Source: Corbicula japonica (Eukaryota > Mollusca > Bivalvia > Venerida > Cyrenidae). Taken from it: a stretch of 64,000 bases of DNA. The notes under the pieces are model-generated. The model ran no database searches. It had not been told where the DNA came from and saw nothing but the letters and a program-made list of their open reading frames with translations. The position numbers and the translations under genes were made by a program. Shown here in pieces: positions 47,253 to 58,766 of the stretch. The stretch lies in NCBI GenBank assembly GCA_038501625.1, contig JAZAYU010000901.1:1-64000 (forward strand). Reading direction: 5' to 3'. Within the stretch, counting starts at the first letter, position 1. Each line of letters begins with the position of its first letter.

Positions 47253-50107
47253 ATAACACTCTATATAAACGCCGTGGACGCACCGTATATACGCACTGAC
47301 GTCTCTGAGATTGTCATAAAATCTTCGTACAAGAGCCACTTACATCCGCAGCATTCGCCGGTAGAGCTCCTGTGTCGTTGAAATAGATATTTCTGCGTTG
47401 CTACGGCGACCTTACGGCGACCCCAATGCGCTCTTTTCAGAACACCTAGCGACCGCATTTGTTTTGTGCATGCTCCAACGTCTGTCGGCGTTTTACTAGC
47501 GATACCACTGCGTTGCTGCGGCAGTGTTACGTACTGCGCGGACCTCGGCGTTCTTGAACCCCAAAAGGATCGTCGTAAGAACGCTGCCATAGTGTGCCGG
47601 GTTTATCTGTATAAACTGCAATGTTCTATTATCAAAGGTTGTACGTTGAACTTTTTGTACTACGCGTAATCATTGCTAAATACTTAAAAAGAAATAAAGT
47701 TTTTGCACAAGCCATTCTTGTAGCCGTGGGACAGTATTCAGAAAAAAAAGAGCAACGTTGACGTTATAAAAATAACTTCATTATCTTTATCTCTTTGTAT
47801 AAATAGATTTGATTGCAAAATATGATACATGTATAATTATAGTATATACTCATTAAACACTTATTACATATATGTTGCATGGTACACTGAGATGAATAGA
47901 TTGATATATTTAATATATTAGAAATATGTCTGTGTAGGTATTTCAACTCGAGCGCAATGATTTTAAGATTCGCTTAAGATGTTACATGACCACGGCCCCT
48001 GGGAAAATTTGCTCTAGTGTTGAACTTAAAAAGAATATGTAAATGAATATATCAACAACATTCAGCTTATAAACATTCTAAAACGTTCTCAACTGGTTAT
48101 CCTCGCGATCGAGATGATTATAATTATGCAGGCAGACTTTACACTGATAATTCCTGTATGTCTGGCTGCCACAAACAGCATTTTCCACACATGGTCAGGG
48201 CTTTGCTGTCGAATTATCGTTATTATTTTAGTTCTGCAAAAAATAATGTGCATTCTGTTGTATCTGTAGCTGTTATGTGGAGTATGGGTCATTTCTATAT
48301 TTAATGCACTGAAAATAACTTTCTGCTCAAGCCGGCGTCGAAGGGTATACGAAGTGTAGCATTTTGAATTAACACTGATGCAACAGAAGTTTCGACCATT
48401 CCTTTAAATGTATAATTCCTTTCATTTTTTTCCTGATGAACTTACATGCTTTTAAACTTAAAAGCTATGTGTTTGTACTGTCTATTAACAGAAAGAAAAG
48501 TATAGGTAGTTTATTAATTAACAGTGATCTGACACCTTGAAACCGGTGCCCCTTTTTTATTCAATTATATGTTTACATGTGCCATGTTATAAGCAGAGCC
48601 TATTTTCATATTTAGAGCCTTCATTATATATAGACATAAATTTGCTTTCATTGCGTCAGTACACCTTGTGATTTACTTAACATGTCCCTTTCAGGCCATA
48701 TTAGCCATCCTATGCCCCACAAAGCAAAAGTGGAGACTACTTTTTGTCAGCGATTAACTGATTTCCTCGAATAAAAACACCCAGTGATGTATTTATTAAT
48801 TACCAGTACGCATATTTATATCAAATGTTATAATTACCGCAGCTTCGCTTTCACGTTTCCAAACAAACCGAAAACAGTCTTCAATGATTAACGCACACAC
48901 TGTCGAATAGAAACGCACACACTTTTATTGATTTCGTATATTCACGTACACTTTACTTTACTTTTACCGAGGCATAGAAACACTTTAATTAGCATTAATT
49001 AAAAAATGATAACTAATGTTGTGGTTCTTGAAACTAATGCTAATGGCCACTTATATAAGAAATTAAACCAATAATGCAATTGAATAATATTTTATATGTA
49101 ATATTAATACATTTATGTTATACTTGGCAAAAACATCACAATATCAGATGAAATCAATCATTGACAAGCATTAAATATTTTGAAAAACGTAAAATAAACT
49201 ATACATTACACACCTTGATTTCTGTTTGATGTTTGAGTCACCTCTATGTTATGTTTTCTATGTTAATGTTATTCATACAGAAACAAGTCAGACGTAAGTC
49301 TTACTAGCAAGACGTTTATAAAAAAATTCTGTTGAGAAAACATACACTTGCTGTCGATGCGCAACACTTTTCCGTTACACGCGTTAGCACCCAGTGATAA
49401 TAGCGAACAACATTTACAACTAGTTTGAGCTAGCTGAGAATTAAAAAAAATCATATCATCATAACCGTAGTATTTATCGTTTTGTGCTTCAACAAACACA
49501 ATCTATTGTTGTTTTTTTCTTTTCTAACCGTTCAAATACAGACGATTAAATTCCCTTCTAATGTGTATTTGCCTTTTAAAAATGGTAGTTATTGAAGTAT
49601 AGCTCATTTGTATTCTCATGCGAATACTTTATGTCACAATATAATCATAGTATGCAGTGTACAGGGTTAGCATGGTCAGATAAGACGTTGTTAATTTTCT
49701 ATGAAATCTTTTTTTCACGATAACTTCTAGAAAAAATGTCATGGAAAGCTTACAGATCTACTACAGATGTCGTGTTTGATTGTGATGAACAGTTTGTGTA
49801 AATAGCATGGAATGTTGTGTTCATGACATTTTGGTGACTGCAATGAAATGCGAGTGAATCGTGCGAACAGTTTGTTTGACTAAAGTGCAAGTACAGAAAA
49901 TTCATACGGTTGAACACAGTACAGATCTAATCCAATGATCCTTAACATAAACGTTATAGATCCTGGTTAGACTACATAAATGTACGGGATGACGAAGATA
50001 TGTGTTGGTCATACATGTGGTGTAATTAATGGTGTATCCAGAAAGTAACCAACGCAAACAAACCTTGGGCAGTTTAGAACAAATACTGTTTTGTTTGTTG
50101 TTTGCAG
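47253..50107 (+). other. intron, nothing recognised
   Basis: Contains a GC-richer part (47260-47600) and otherwise AT-rich sequence. It ends in a strong pyrimidine tract and acceptor gtttgttgtttgcag at 50093-50107. Confidence 0.5.
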
Positions 50108-50231
50108 ACATGCATAATGCGTCACCTAAAAAAGCAAGCTGGAGAGGATAGAACGGAGAGAATTTTCATTGAGGATGGAACAATCTTGACCAAACGATAT
50201 GAAGATACTAAATATAGAATGGTCAAAGATG
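50108..50231 (+). CDS. exon: linker between the two macrodomain units
   Basis: 124 nt, phase 0 in and 1 out, donor gatg|gtgagt. It reads CIMRHLKKQAGEDRTERIFI then EDGTILTKRYEDTKYRMVKD: charged, no recognised domain. It is accepted as an exon because of strong splice sites, the open frame and phase agreement with both neighbours. Confidence 0.75.
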
Positions 50232-50810
50232 GTGAGTCAATATTAATAGCTATTTATCTGTTATATATTGTAAAGCATTTCGTTGTTTTGATTCCAATGA
50301 TAAGGTACTGTAACAATTTAAAGGCATTTTGCATGCTAAACACCTTTAAACTACGGCAATAAAATGCTGGTTTAATCAATATTCTGGTTGCTCTCAAACT
50401 GGTAAACAAGGGTAAACCATTTTTGAAAAATAATTGATTTTAATTGATACCGTATTGTATCGTAATTCAAAAACAATCTTAACCATGCATATGTGAACTT
50501 CACCACAACGTTTTTTTTAACGTTACCTGCTAGCATTTAGTTTTGCTACGTAGATTGTGTATTTTGATTATTTAATGATATTTTGGCAGTTTTCAAACGT
50601 TCATTATTTGAAAGTTTAAAGATATTCAAAGGAAAAAGAATGTACGAGTTTCATTAACGTCAGTCATTCATTAAGTTGTTTAAATATTAGAACATTAACA
50701 CATAAATAAGTGTTGTCATTCAGCACAAAGGTATCAGCAATAATCATTGTTTTATGTTAATAGTAGGCGGAATTCTGTAATAATTTACCATTTGTTGTTG
50801 CTCCTGTTAG

Positions 50811-50915
50811 GTTGTGTGATTGGTTCGATCCAGCTTCATATCCAGATCGGAGATCTGCTCAACTGTACAGAAGATGCCATCCTTACAGAAGTCGGTGCTT
50901 ACAATGACTCGAAAG
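50811..50915 (+). CDS. exon: first strand of macrodomain-like unit 2
   Basis: 105 nt, phase 1-1, acceptor gctcctgttag, donor gaaag|gtgaca. It reads GCVIGSIQLHIQIGDLLNCT then EDAILTEVGAYNDSK. The I-x-L-x-I-x-x-G-D-L opening and D-A-I-L match a macrodomain start, but the N-A-A-N loop and glycine-rich loop that should follow are absent. Confidence 0.75.
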
Positions 50916-51079
50916 GTGACAGCTTGTAATAGTACTCAAAAGTTCTATGTGGTTAAATTATGCGCGTATAAACATGATCAACATACACTTTTTGTAAATT
51001 CATGTTCTAGTATGTGTATATTTCTTGAAATTATGGCTTTATGTGTCTGCTATGATTACTTCTTTTGCTTACAGAAAGT

Positions 51080-51575
51080 GTGTATCAGGAATCGCCACAC
51101 TCACAAAACACAGCGAATAAGAAGAGAGGAAAAGAGAGCATGCGTTTATAAGTATGTCAGATTAAAAAAGACACCACAAACAATTAACGAAAATGAGAAT
51201 TTTTGGGGTTACCGCCTTGGAAATATCACATTAATATCACAAAGAATTAACAAAACTGGGAACCTGAGGGTTACCACCTTGGAACGTTAAGAGGCAAAAT
51301 AATCTGCCACTTCGGGCTTAAACCAGGTTCTAGGGTGCCCCAACTTCACACTTGCCCCAAACAGGTTCTCATATCAACACACAACCACGAGTTGCCTTGG
51401 TGAAACAACTCCAACCCACCCATCAGCTCAACAATGCCGCATGAAAAAAAAACACACAAACATATAAAACACAAGAAGCCACTAGCATGCAAAAGCAAAG
51501 GGGTAGGTACTCAATGACCTTACCGAGACCAGAGCTCCTGCAGTAAAATCAGCAAGAACACGATGCAAGGGTTTA
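51080..51575 (-). mobile_element. Penelope-like retroelement 3' fragment (minus)
   Basis: Carries the family blocks caggaatcgccacactcaca, ggggttaccgccttgg (twice, so partly duplicated), hairpin remnants, ggttctagggtgccccaact, caggttctcatatcaac and gaccagagctcctgcagtaa. Coding end absent. Confidence 0.7.
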
Positions 51576-51677
51576 CTGCATTTAATCAAATGATTATCAG
51601 ATGTTATCAAAACTGTAACACCAATTCCGAAAGGGTGATGTAAACATCGGGAAAAATTGCCTAATAATAATTTTGAA

Positions 51678-52190
51678 CGTCAAGAAAACCGTACACCATT
51701 TCAAATACTACAAAACAAAGTGTCTGCTTACCCCAAACCCTCCGTACAAACTTGCCACAATCAAAGTGAAATGTCAACCGTGCGTAATTTTATTAACTCA
51801 TATAAAAGAGTGAGCACAATAATTTTTAAATAATTCCTTTGTAACTTCACTTAAAACTAAGAAAAAAGGAAAAACACAACTCTATTCCTGCAAACCACGA
51901 TCGCTTAATGCCACCGGGGAAAACAGATAATCGTAATCCGTCCTTGCAAGTTATGACCCTTTTATGCCACTGACACACACTGACAAAATGGTGCGACATT
52001 GTTAGCTACCAATACACTATCACAATACTGGTCTGCAGATGACTATTCCGTCTTCTAAGTCACGGCCCGTACACCAATGAAACAAACTTGTCAGTTCCGT
52101 TAACTCATATGTGCATATGAACAATAACTTTTAATCGCTTATCTTATGTTGGTATATATAACTGCATATCTAAATTTAACCACTTGTATA
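51678..52190 (+). repeat. dispersed repeat, uninterrupted copy (empty site for the nested element)
   Basis: Shares long near-identity with 54497-54807 joined to 60593-60664 (for example atgccaccggggaaaacaga, ctgacacacactgacaaaat, cggcccgtacaccaatgaaa). In this copy actcATATgtgcatatg is continuous at 52107-52110; in the other copy this site is split by the insertion. This copy also has about 100 extra bases near 51745-51870. Confidence 0.88.
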
Positions 52191-52299
52191 GTTACGTGAA
52201 TTCAATTCTTCTGTCGAAAATGGGTTTGTTAATTATACTAAAATGGATAATTTGACTTTAATACAGTACAAATGTGAAATTTGCACGTTAAGAATAATC

Positions 52300-52445
52300 A
52301 TACATAGGAAACGCACAGTCAAAAAGAAGAGAGGAAAAGAAAAAATGAATTTTTAAAATGATAAATTTCAAACAAGACACTTCAATAATAAAAGTTACTG
52401 AAAGGGTTGCCGCAATTGAACTTCCGTTTAAGCCAGGTTCTATCG
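52300..52445 (-). mobile_element. Penelope-like retroelement 3' fragment, decayed (minus)
   Basis: Keeps cacagtcaaaaagaagagag, a degraded gggttgccgcaattgaac and taagccaggttctatcgtgc in the usual order. Confidence 0.55.
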
Positions 52446-52829
52446 TGCACCAATGATAGCATAATTTTGACGGTGATGATATCACACAACCTATTCGCTG
52501 TTCTAGTGCATAAAACAACCTGAAATATTTGACTGAATGTAATCTTTCCATAGAATAAACACGTTTTAAAATCATTGGTATCGGTATCACAAATCAAGAG
52601 AAAAGGCTTTATCGTCGATACCTAGATGAAATTACTAAATTACAAATGCAGTTTAAAATCACTACAGTACTGCTACATAGCAGTTTTTTCAACTAATGAT
52701 GAAGGTAATATGTTCTTTAACACCATACAATTTTAATGATGATTTTGAAAAAAATAACACTGGTTTGCCCTAATGGGAACAATGAACTGGATTTTGTAAT
52801 TGATTATTTAAGAGTTAGTTGAGTGGAAA

Positions 52830-53060
52830 GTGATTTATTTTGATACCCGGATTAGACAATATAGCACGTACCATATTTTATTACTTTTCTAACAAACTTC
52901 TTTTTTATCAACTGTTGTCTCCTGTTATTATCAATATAAATCTGTTCATAGCAACATAATAACAGTTTGATGGAATTTGTTATAAAAATGATAATTTTAT
53001 TTTCACAGCTCACCATCATTAAAAGTGTATGGTGTGTAAGAATGAATTACCTGGATGGCG
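52830..53060. repeat. relative of the 5539-6830 inverted-arm element
   Basis: gagtggaaagtgatttattt and the following acccggattagaca match the inverse of 6100-6150; ctcctgttattatcaatat through tttcacagctcaccatcat matches the right arm at 6690-6800. A deletion joins interior and arm. Confidence 0.7.
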
Positions 53061-53339
53061 ATTTCAATTAGTAAAATAAAACTACAACCATGGCAACGAT
53101 CTTTATTCATCTTCGTTTTCCGTTTAAGCTATTTGTAAATCTAAAGCTCTCTTGATCCTTGGAAATTAACCTATCCGCATTACTTAGCCAGGGGATTAGG
53201 TTTTTCTTAAGTTTTAAAGGAAAATATTTAAAAATCAAAAAAGTTTGAACTGGTTCATTAATATTTTCTGATCTGACACCAGGTGCTCTGGTCTAAGTAA
53301 GGTCACTGAGTACCTACATTTTTGCTTGATAATAAGGCT

Positions 53340-53525
53340 TCTTATGGTTTTTTTTATGTCTGTGTGGTTTGCTTGAACAATTTCGAGTTGTTTTGTTGGG
53401 TGGAGCTGATTTACCAAGACAACATGAAGGTGTTTGTTCATATGAGACCAACTTGGGTTCAGACCTTTTCAGGGCGGTAAACCCGTCGGGTTCTCATTTT
53501 CTTTAATATTTTGTGGTGCAATTTT
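53340..53525 (+). mobile_element. Penelope-like retroelement 3' fragment (plus)
   Basis: Contains aagacaacatgaaggtgtttg, ttcatatgagaccaactt and ggcggtaaacccgtcgggtt, the inverse of the 40500-40650 order. It ends about 20 bases before the acceptor of exon 53548. Confidence 0.65.
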
Positions 53526-53547
53526 TTGATTTTTATGTTACTTACAG

Positions 53548-53715
53548 AAAATGATAGAGTTGTGATAACAGACAATGTCGGACTCAAGGCTAAGCACGTG
53601 ATCCAGGTGCAGTCCCAAGACACTCTGGCTAGTTGGAGGAGTGAATTGGTTTATTGTCTAGAAAAATGTGGGAAGGAAGACGTCAAATCTGTAGCTTTAA
53701 CTGTAGTCGGATCAG
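53548..53715 (+). CDS. exon: middle of macrodomain-like unit 2
   Basis: 168 nt, phase 1-1, acceptor tgttacttacag, donor tcag|gtaaaa. It reads ENDRVVITDNVGLKAKHVIQ, then VQSQDTLASWRSELVYCLEK and EDVKSVALTVVGS. The G-x-x-V-I-T-x-x-x-x-L-x-x-K-x-V-I-x-V pattern and the strand K-S-V-A-L are macrodomain features. Compared with a full domain, about 40 residues around the ligand loop and first helix are missing between exon 50811-50915 and this exon. Confidence 0.82.
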
Positions 53716-54496
53716 GTAAAACTCAATGTTAGTTGTTGATAAAGGATAGTTTTATCAATTATTGAAAGTATTACCGATGGATCTACATGTCCTATGAAAG
53801 ACATTGCCATACAAAGAACTGCTCTAGGATGTCTTATGTTACTGTATTTTTTCATGCACGTAACATAAAGATATGCATTTCCAGTTACAGACAAACTGGT
53901 TTAAATATAATTTACTCTCTAAGTAACGTGTGTAAAACAAATATTCACTAATTTAATTGTAACCGCATAAAACCTAAGAAACACACATCACTAAATAGAC
54001 ATTATTTTTTTCTTGTTTGACCGCATTTCAAGAGACAAAAATATCAAGTGGTAACTGTAGTTCATGTACACACTACAAATATTCTTTAACACTGGTAATG
54101 TCACATCTGGATTATGTCGCATGTGTTTTCACAAAACAATTATTTTGACTTTAAATTAGTCATTATTTAAACTTTTTTACAGTTCCATTCGAATCCACGA
54201 TTAATTGTAAGCACCGTACACATTCTGCGGATGATTACATGTGAAGAACAGTAACAGTACACTGTTAACTAATCCTGGATAATAGCCAACCCGATTCAAA
54301 ACTCCTCGGATTTAGATCTGTAGTATGAATAAAGGTTTGACCTATAATATAATGTGCAGAATTGAGAACACGGTCATATTTCGAGTTTTGCTCACCAATG
54401 AAGAAATAACGTCATTACATCGACGACAAAAATGCATTGCAGGAAGGTGCCAAACCTCGGAATAAAATATACCTTCGCACGCAGACTAAAAGCTGA

Positions 54497-54807
54497 GAAC
54501 GTCAACAAAACCGTTCACCATTTCAAATACTACAATGTCTACTTACCCCAAACTCTCCGTAAAAGGAATAACACAACTCTGTTCCTGCAAACCACGACCG
54601 CTTAATGCCACCGGGGAAAACAGATAATCGTAATCCGTCCTTGCAAGTTATGACCCTTTTATGCCACTGACACACACTGACAAAATGGTGCGACATTGTT
54701 AGCTACCAATACACTATCACAATACTGGTCTGCAGATGACTATTCCGTCTTCTAAGTCACGGCCCGTACACCGATGAAACAAACTTGTCAGTTCCGTTAA
54801 CTCATAT
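54497..54807 (+). repeat. dispersed repeat, left half of the interrupted copy
   Basis: Near-identical to 51678-52110 apart from an internal deletion of about 100 bases. Ends in ATAT (54804-54807), the duplicated target of the insertion that follows. Confidence 0.88.
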
Positions 54808-55133
54808 CGAGGGCTCAGCGCGAAACTATCGTATCTGCATTTTGTAAAATTGTTCAGGAGAAAGAAAAAATAAATATTTTAATGGAACATACTTGTTTTT
54901 TTTTAAATCTGTAATTGAGCATAAAGAACCAATCTGATCACATGACTGATAGTTAAAATACAATTTTAAAATGTGTTCTCATTAAATTTGAAAATATGTC
55001 AGATACAATTATAGTTTCACGCTGAAATTGCCATAAATTGAGCAAAAACCTCAGCGTGAAACTATTGTATCTGCATTTTTTTTTCTTTTTACAAATAATG
55101 ATCATTTTCTGAATATATTCAGAATGTATATAT

Positions 55134-58100
55134 CGAGGGCTCAACGCAACACTGTCGTAACTCACTTTTTCAAAAATGTTCAGGAGAAGAAAAAAAACGT
55201 TCTCCTATTCTTAAAACTGTTCATATGAATGATATTTTTATGAAAACTCATGACAAAATATTAAACTTTCTTAAAATATTTTATGTTTTTATTTAATGTA
55301 AAATGTAAAAATGATTTAGATAAAATTCTGACTTACGACAGTTTTCCACTTCAAAATGTATAAAATGTTGGATTAAACTTTGTGCAACAGTGTCGTAACT
55401 TAAATTTTACAATGTTTTGTAACTTTTTGCTTGATGAAAAGTGAATTAATACACGTATATGTAACATTTAAAAAAGAACATGTCTTTAAATCTCTTATAA
55501 CTGTAATGTAATGTAAGGAAACCCTCAGAATTTGTTGCATTAGTGACAACCAGCAAAATCTATGCATCATTATTACCTATTATATGAAACTAACAGAAAA
55601 GATTATGCTGTTATACCTATGTATTTATGATAGACTGATAAATAAGAGAAATATGATTTTGTAGAATAAAATAATATTTTTGCCTGGGACAGGGGTGGGA
55701 TGCAGGAAAGGGGGGGGGGCATTTACATTAATTATTCCATTGTAAAGTTCTAAATTGTCTGTAAGGAATTCCTTTATAGAATTTGTTTGGTTACTATAAA
55801 GGAATTGATAAACTGTGCACCAGTTAAGAACATTAAAAAATTAATGATAGTTACATCTTTATGAAATTTAGTTGTTAATTTAAAATTTTGGCATTAACAT
55901 GAATATTCCATTTTACAGTGCTATAAAGCTCAGATCAGCAAACTGACATTTTTACTAGCCAACTAATGGTATGTTGTACTACTAATTTAATTGCCTGTAA
56001 TGTGATCAAACAATTATAATAAGCAGGATTAATATTCTCAGATTACCTGTCAAAATTCTGTTGCCATAAGTTGAACCTATTGTTTCTTGTTAGAGTAAAC
56101 CAATCTGTTATAATTCTCAAGGAATTTAATTTATCTGAAAAACTTCACTGAACGATGCATGCTTCTTTGGGATAGATCAAAATTTGAACTGTTTACTTGT
56201 GTAAATAATGAGTTGCACTCAACCTTTGGGTAAGCAACATAGTCAGTAATACGCACATGAAACATTACAAACCATGTACAGGCTCAATCAAACATCAGTC
56301 TATGAACAGGCCAAATCAAATGTAACAGTTCATTAACAGACAATCGAACATTAAAGTACATGAACAGGCTCAATCAAACATTACAACCCATGTACAGGCT
56401 AAGTCAACGAAACATCAGTCTCACTGTGAACAAGCTCAATCAAACATTACAGTCCATAAACAGACTCAGCCAAACATCACAGTTCTAGGAAAGGCTACAG
56501 CCTTCTCAATTTGTACTGTATACTTATACAGGTACATGCTTTTCATGTGCAACTGCAATTATAACAGTACTTCTAGTTGTCCAACCAATGGATATAATTA
56601 TGAGGCCCATCTGATTGTTCAACCGAATGCGTTATAAATGTACTAAAATAATATTTTTACCAGCAATGTATACAAATTATCAACGAACCATAATGCAAAT
56701 TTCAATTTCTTTTGCTGTTTAACTAAATGCATATTTTTAATACGGTCGTTATGTCCGGTTATTGAATAAGTTATTGATTGTCCTGTTCATTACATGTATT
56801 CTATTACAGATTTAGCGGTTGGGCCATAATTTTAACACCAGTAAATACATCAGCTGGTTTACAGTTACTGTCGTGCTTTTCAAATGCATCTCTATCAAAA
56901 CATTGACCTACAAATAAAATTACCGATGTTTTTAAACAGACTCAACTAAACATTAAAGTTATGAAAAGGCTGAATGAAACATTAGAATCTATGCGCAGGC
57001 TGAATCAAACTTACAGTTCATAAACAGTCTCAGTCAAACATTAAAGTCCATGAACATGCTCAATCAAACATCACAGTCTGAGAAAAGGCTCAATCAAACA
57101 TCACAGTCTATGAAAAGGTTCATTAAACATTAGTCCATACACATGCCCAACCAAACATCACAGCTAATGTACAGGCTCACTCAAACATTACAGCACAGCC
57201 TATGAACAGGCTCAATAAAAAATTACAGTCCATAAAATGACTCAATCAAACATTACAGCCCATGAAAGGGCTTAATCAAACATTACAGCCTATGAACAGG
57301 CTCAATCAAACATTACATTCCATGAATAGCCTCAATCAAACATTGCAGCCTATGAACAGGCTCCATCAAACATTACAGCCCATGAACAGGCTCAATGAAA
57401 CATTAAAGCTCATGAACAGACTCAATCAAACATTACAGCCCATGAGCAGGCTCAATCAAACATTACAGTCCATGAACAGGCTCCATCAAACATTACAGCC
57501 CATGAATAGGCTCATTCAAATATTACAGCCCATGAACAGGCTCGGTCAAACATTACAGCCCATGAACAGGCTGAATCAAACATTACAGTCCATGAACGGG
57601 CTCAATAAAAAATTACAGCCCATGAACAGGCTCAATCAAACATTACAGCCCATGGACAGGCTTAATCAAACAGTACAGCCCATGAACGGGCTCAATCAAA
57701 CATTACAGTCTATGAAAAGGCTGAATCAAACCAAGCCTGAAATAGTTTTGATGGCTTTCAACGTACAACTTTCCACGCATATTTTTTAATTCTCAATTTA
57801 GCCAAATTTTAATATTTAAATCTATCTATGTAAGTGTAGCTGCACCAAAGTTAAGTTAATTTCTGAACACTCCAATAGCGTTAACTGACCAAAAGAAAAT
57901 TTTGAAAATATGACAGATATGAAACAGGGTGAAATATTGAAACAAACAAAAATAAGGAGGGCTATTAACATAATAGTATCAAGCTGAACTACCTTTTATG
58001 GGTGAAATGTATAGGGAGACTTTTTTCAGAAACATGCGTTATATCTCATATTTAAATTTTAAACAAATCATATATCTTATAGTAGAACTGATAACAGATA

Positions 58101-58766
58101 AGTAAAAAGTCATTAGATTCTGTTAAAGATTGTATAGCAGACCTTATGGTAGATAGTACAAAATAAGTATACAAGCATTTCCAGTGATCGATGCTCATCA
58201 AGAGAACATACTAATATCATATTTGTAAAACATTAAGCTGATAACTATATCTTAATGTACTTACCACATGATTGTCTATTTATTGACAACATACCATACT
58301 TGTCTGCCTTTATTCAGCAAGATATAACCACTGATTACTTTCCTGACTTTCGTCCAAACAAGCTTACCTTCACAATGAAAAAAAATGTTACCTATCCTAT
58401 TTGTTTTCACAAACAAGATGTAATGTAACTTTATATAATACCATAACACATCATCTCTAAGATAATTTGCAGTACACTACAAAAAATATTGAGTTACTAC
58501 AGTGTTGCACAGATTTTGAAATCATTACTGATAAGTTTTGTTGTGCAACACTGTATGTAACTCAAGTTACTACAGTGTTGCATAACAAAAAACTTCTACA
58601 TTGAGATACGACATTTTGCCAACTAACGATTTTCAGTAGGATGCATTTGGAATTTATAGGAAAAATTTTATGACCTTATGAATTATACATTAAGGATTCC
58701 AAAAATTAAAAAAAAAAGATTTTTGAAAAAAAAGTTGAGTAACGACAGCGTTGCGTTGAGCCCTCG
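55134..58766. mobile_element. 3.6-kb sister element nested in the outer one (inner)
   Basis: Ends CGAGGGCTCAACGCAACACT and the inverse, about 31-bp TIRs with two mismatches, flanked by ATAT (55130-55133, 58767-58770). It shares the first ten terminal bases with the outer element, but its subterminal motif differs (gtgcaacactgt / gttactacagtgttgca instead of gatacgatagtttcgc). The right arm of the outer element (inverse of about 60345-60300) shows the matching uninterrupted sequence. Interior holds a poly-G run (about 55709-55718) and a 30-bp minisatellite. Confidence 0.82.
56270..57745 (+). repeat. 30-bp minisatellite inside the inner element
   Basis: Regular array at 57180-57745 of units close to catgaacaggctcaatcaaa + cattacagcc; decayed blocks at 56270-56480 and 56930-57180. 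The 30-base period keeps a plus frame open (MNRLNQTLQP repeated, 57262-57789); not believed to be a gene. Confidence 0.92.

Noticed and set aside
45290..47620. Inverted repeat flanking the pearl-like element
   Set aside because: Both flanks are GC-richer with similar words, but I could not align them in inverted or direct orientation over a useful length.
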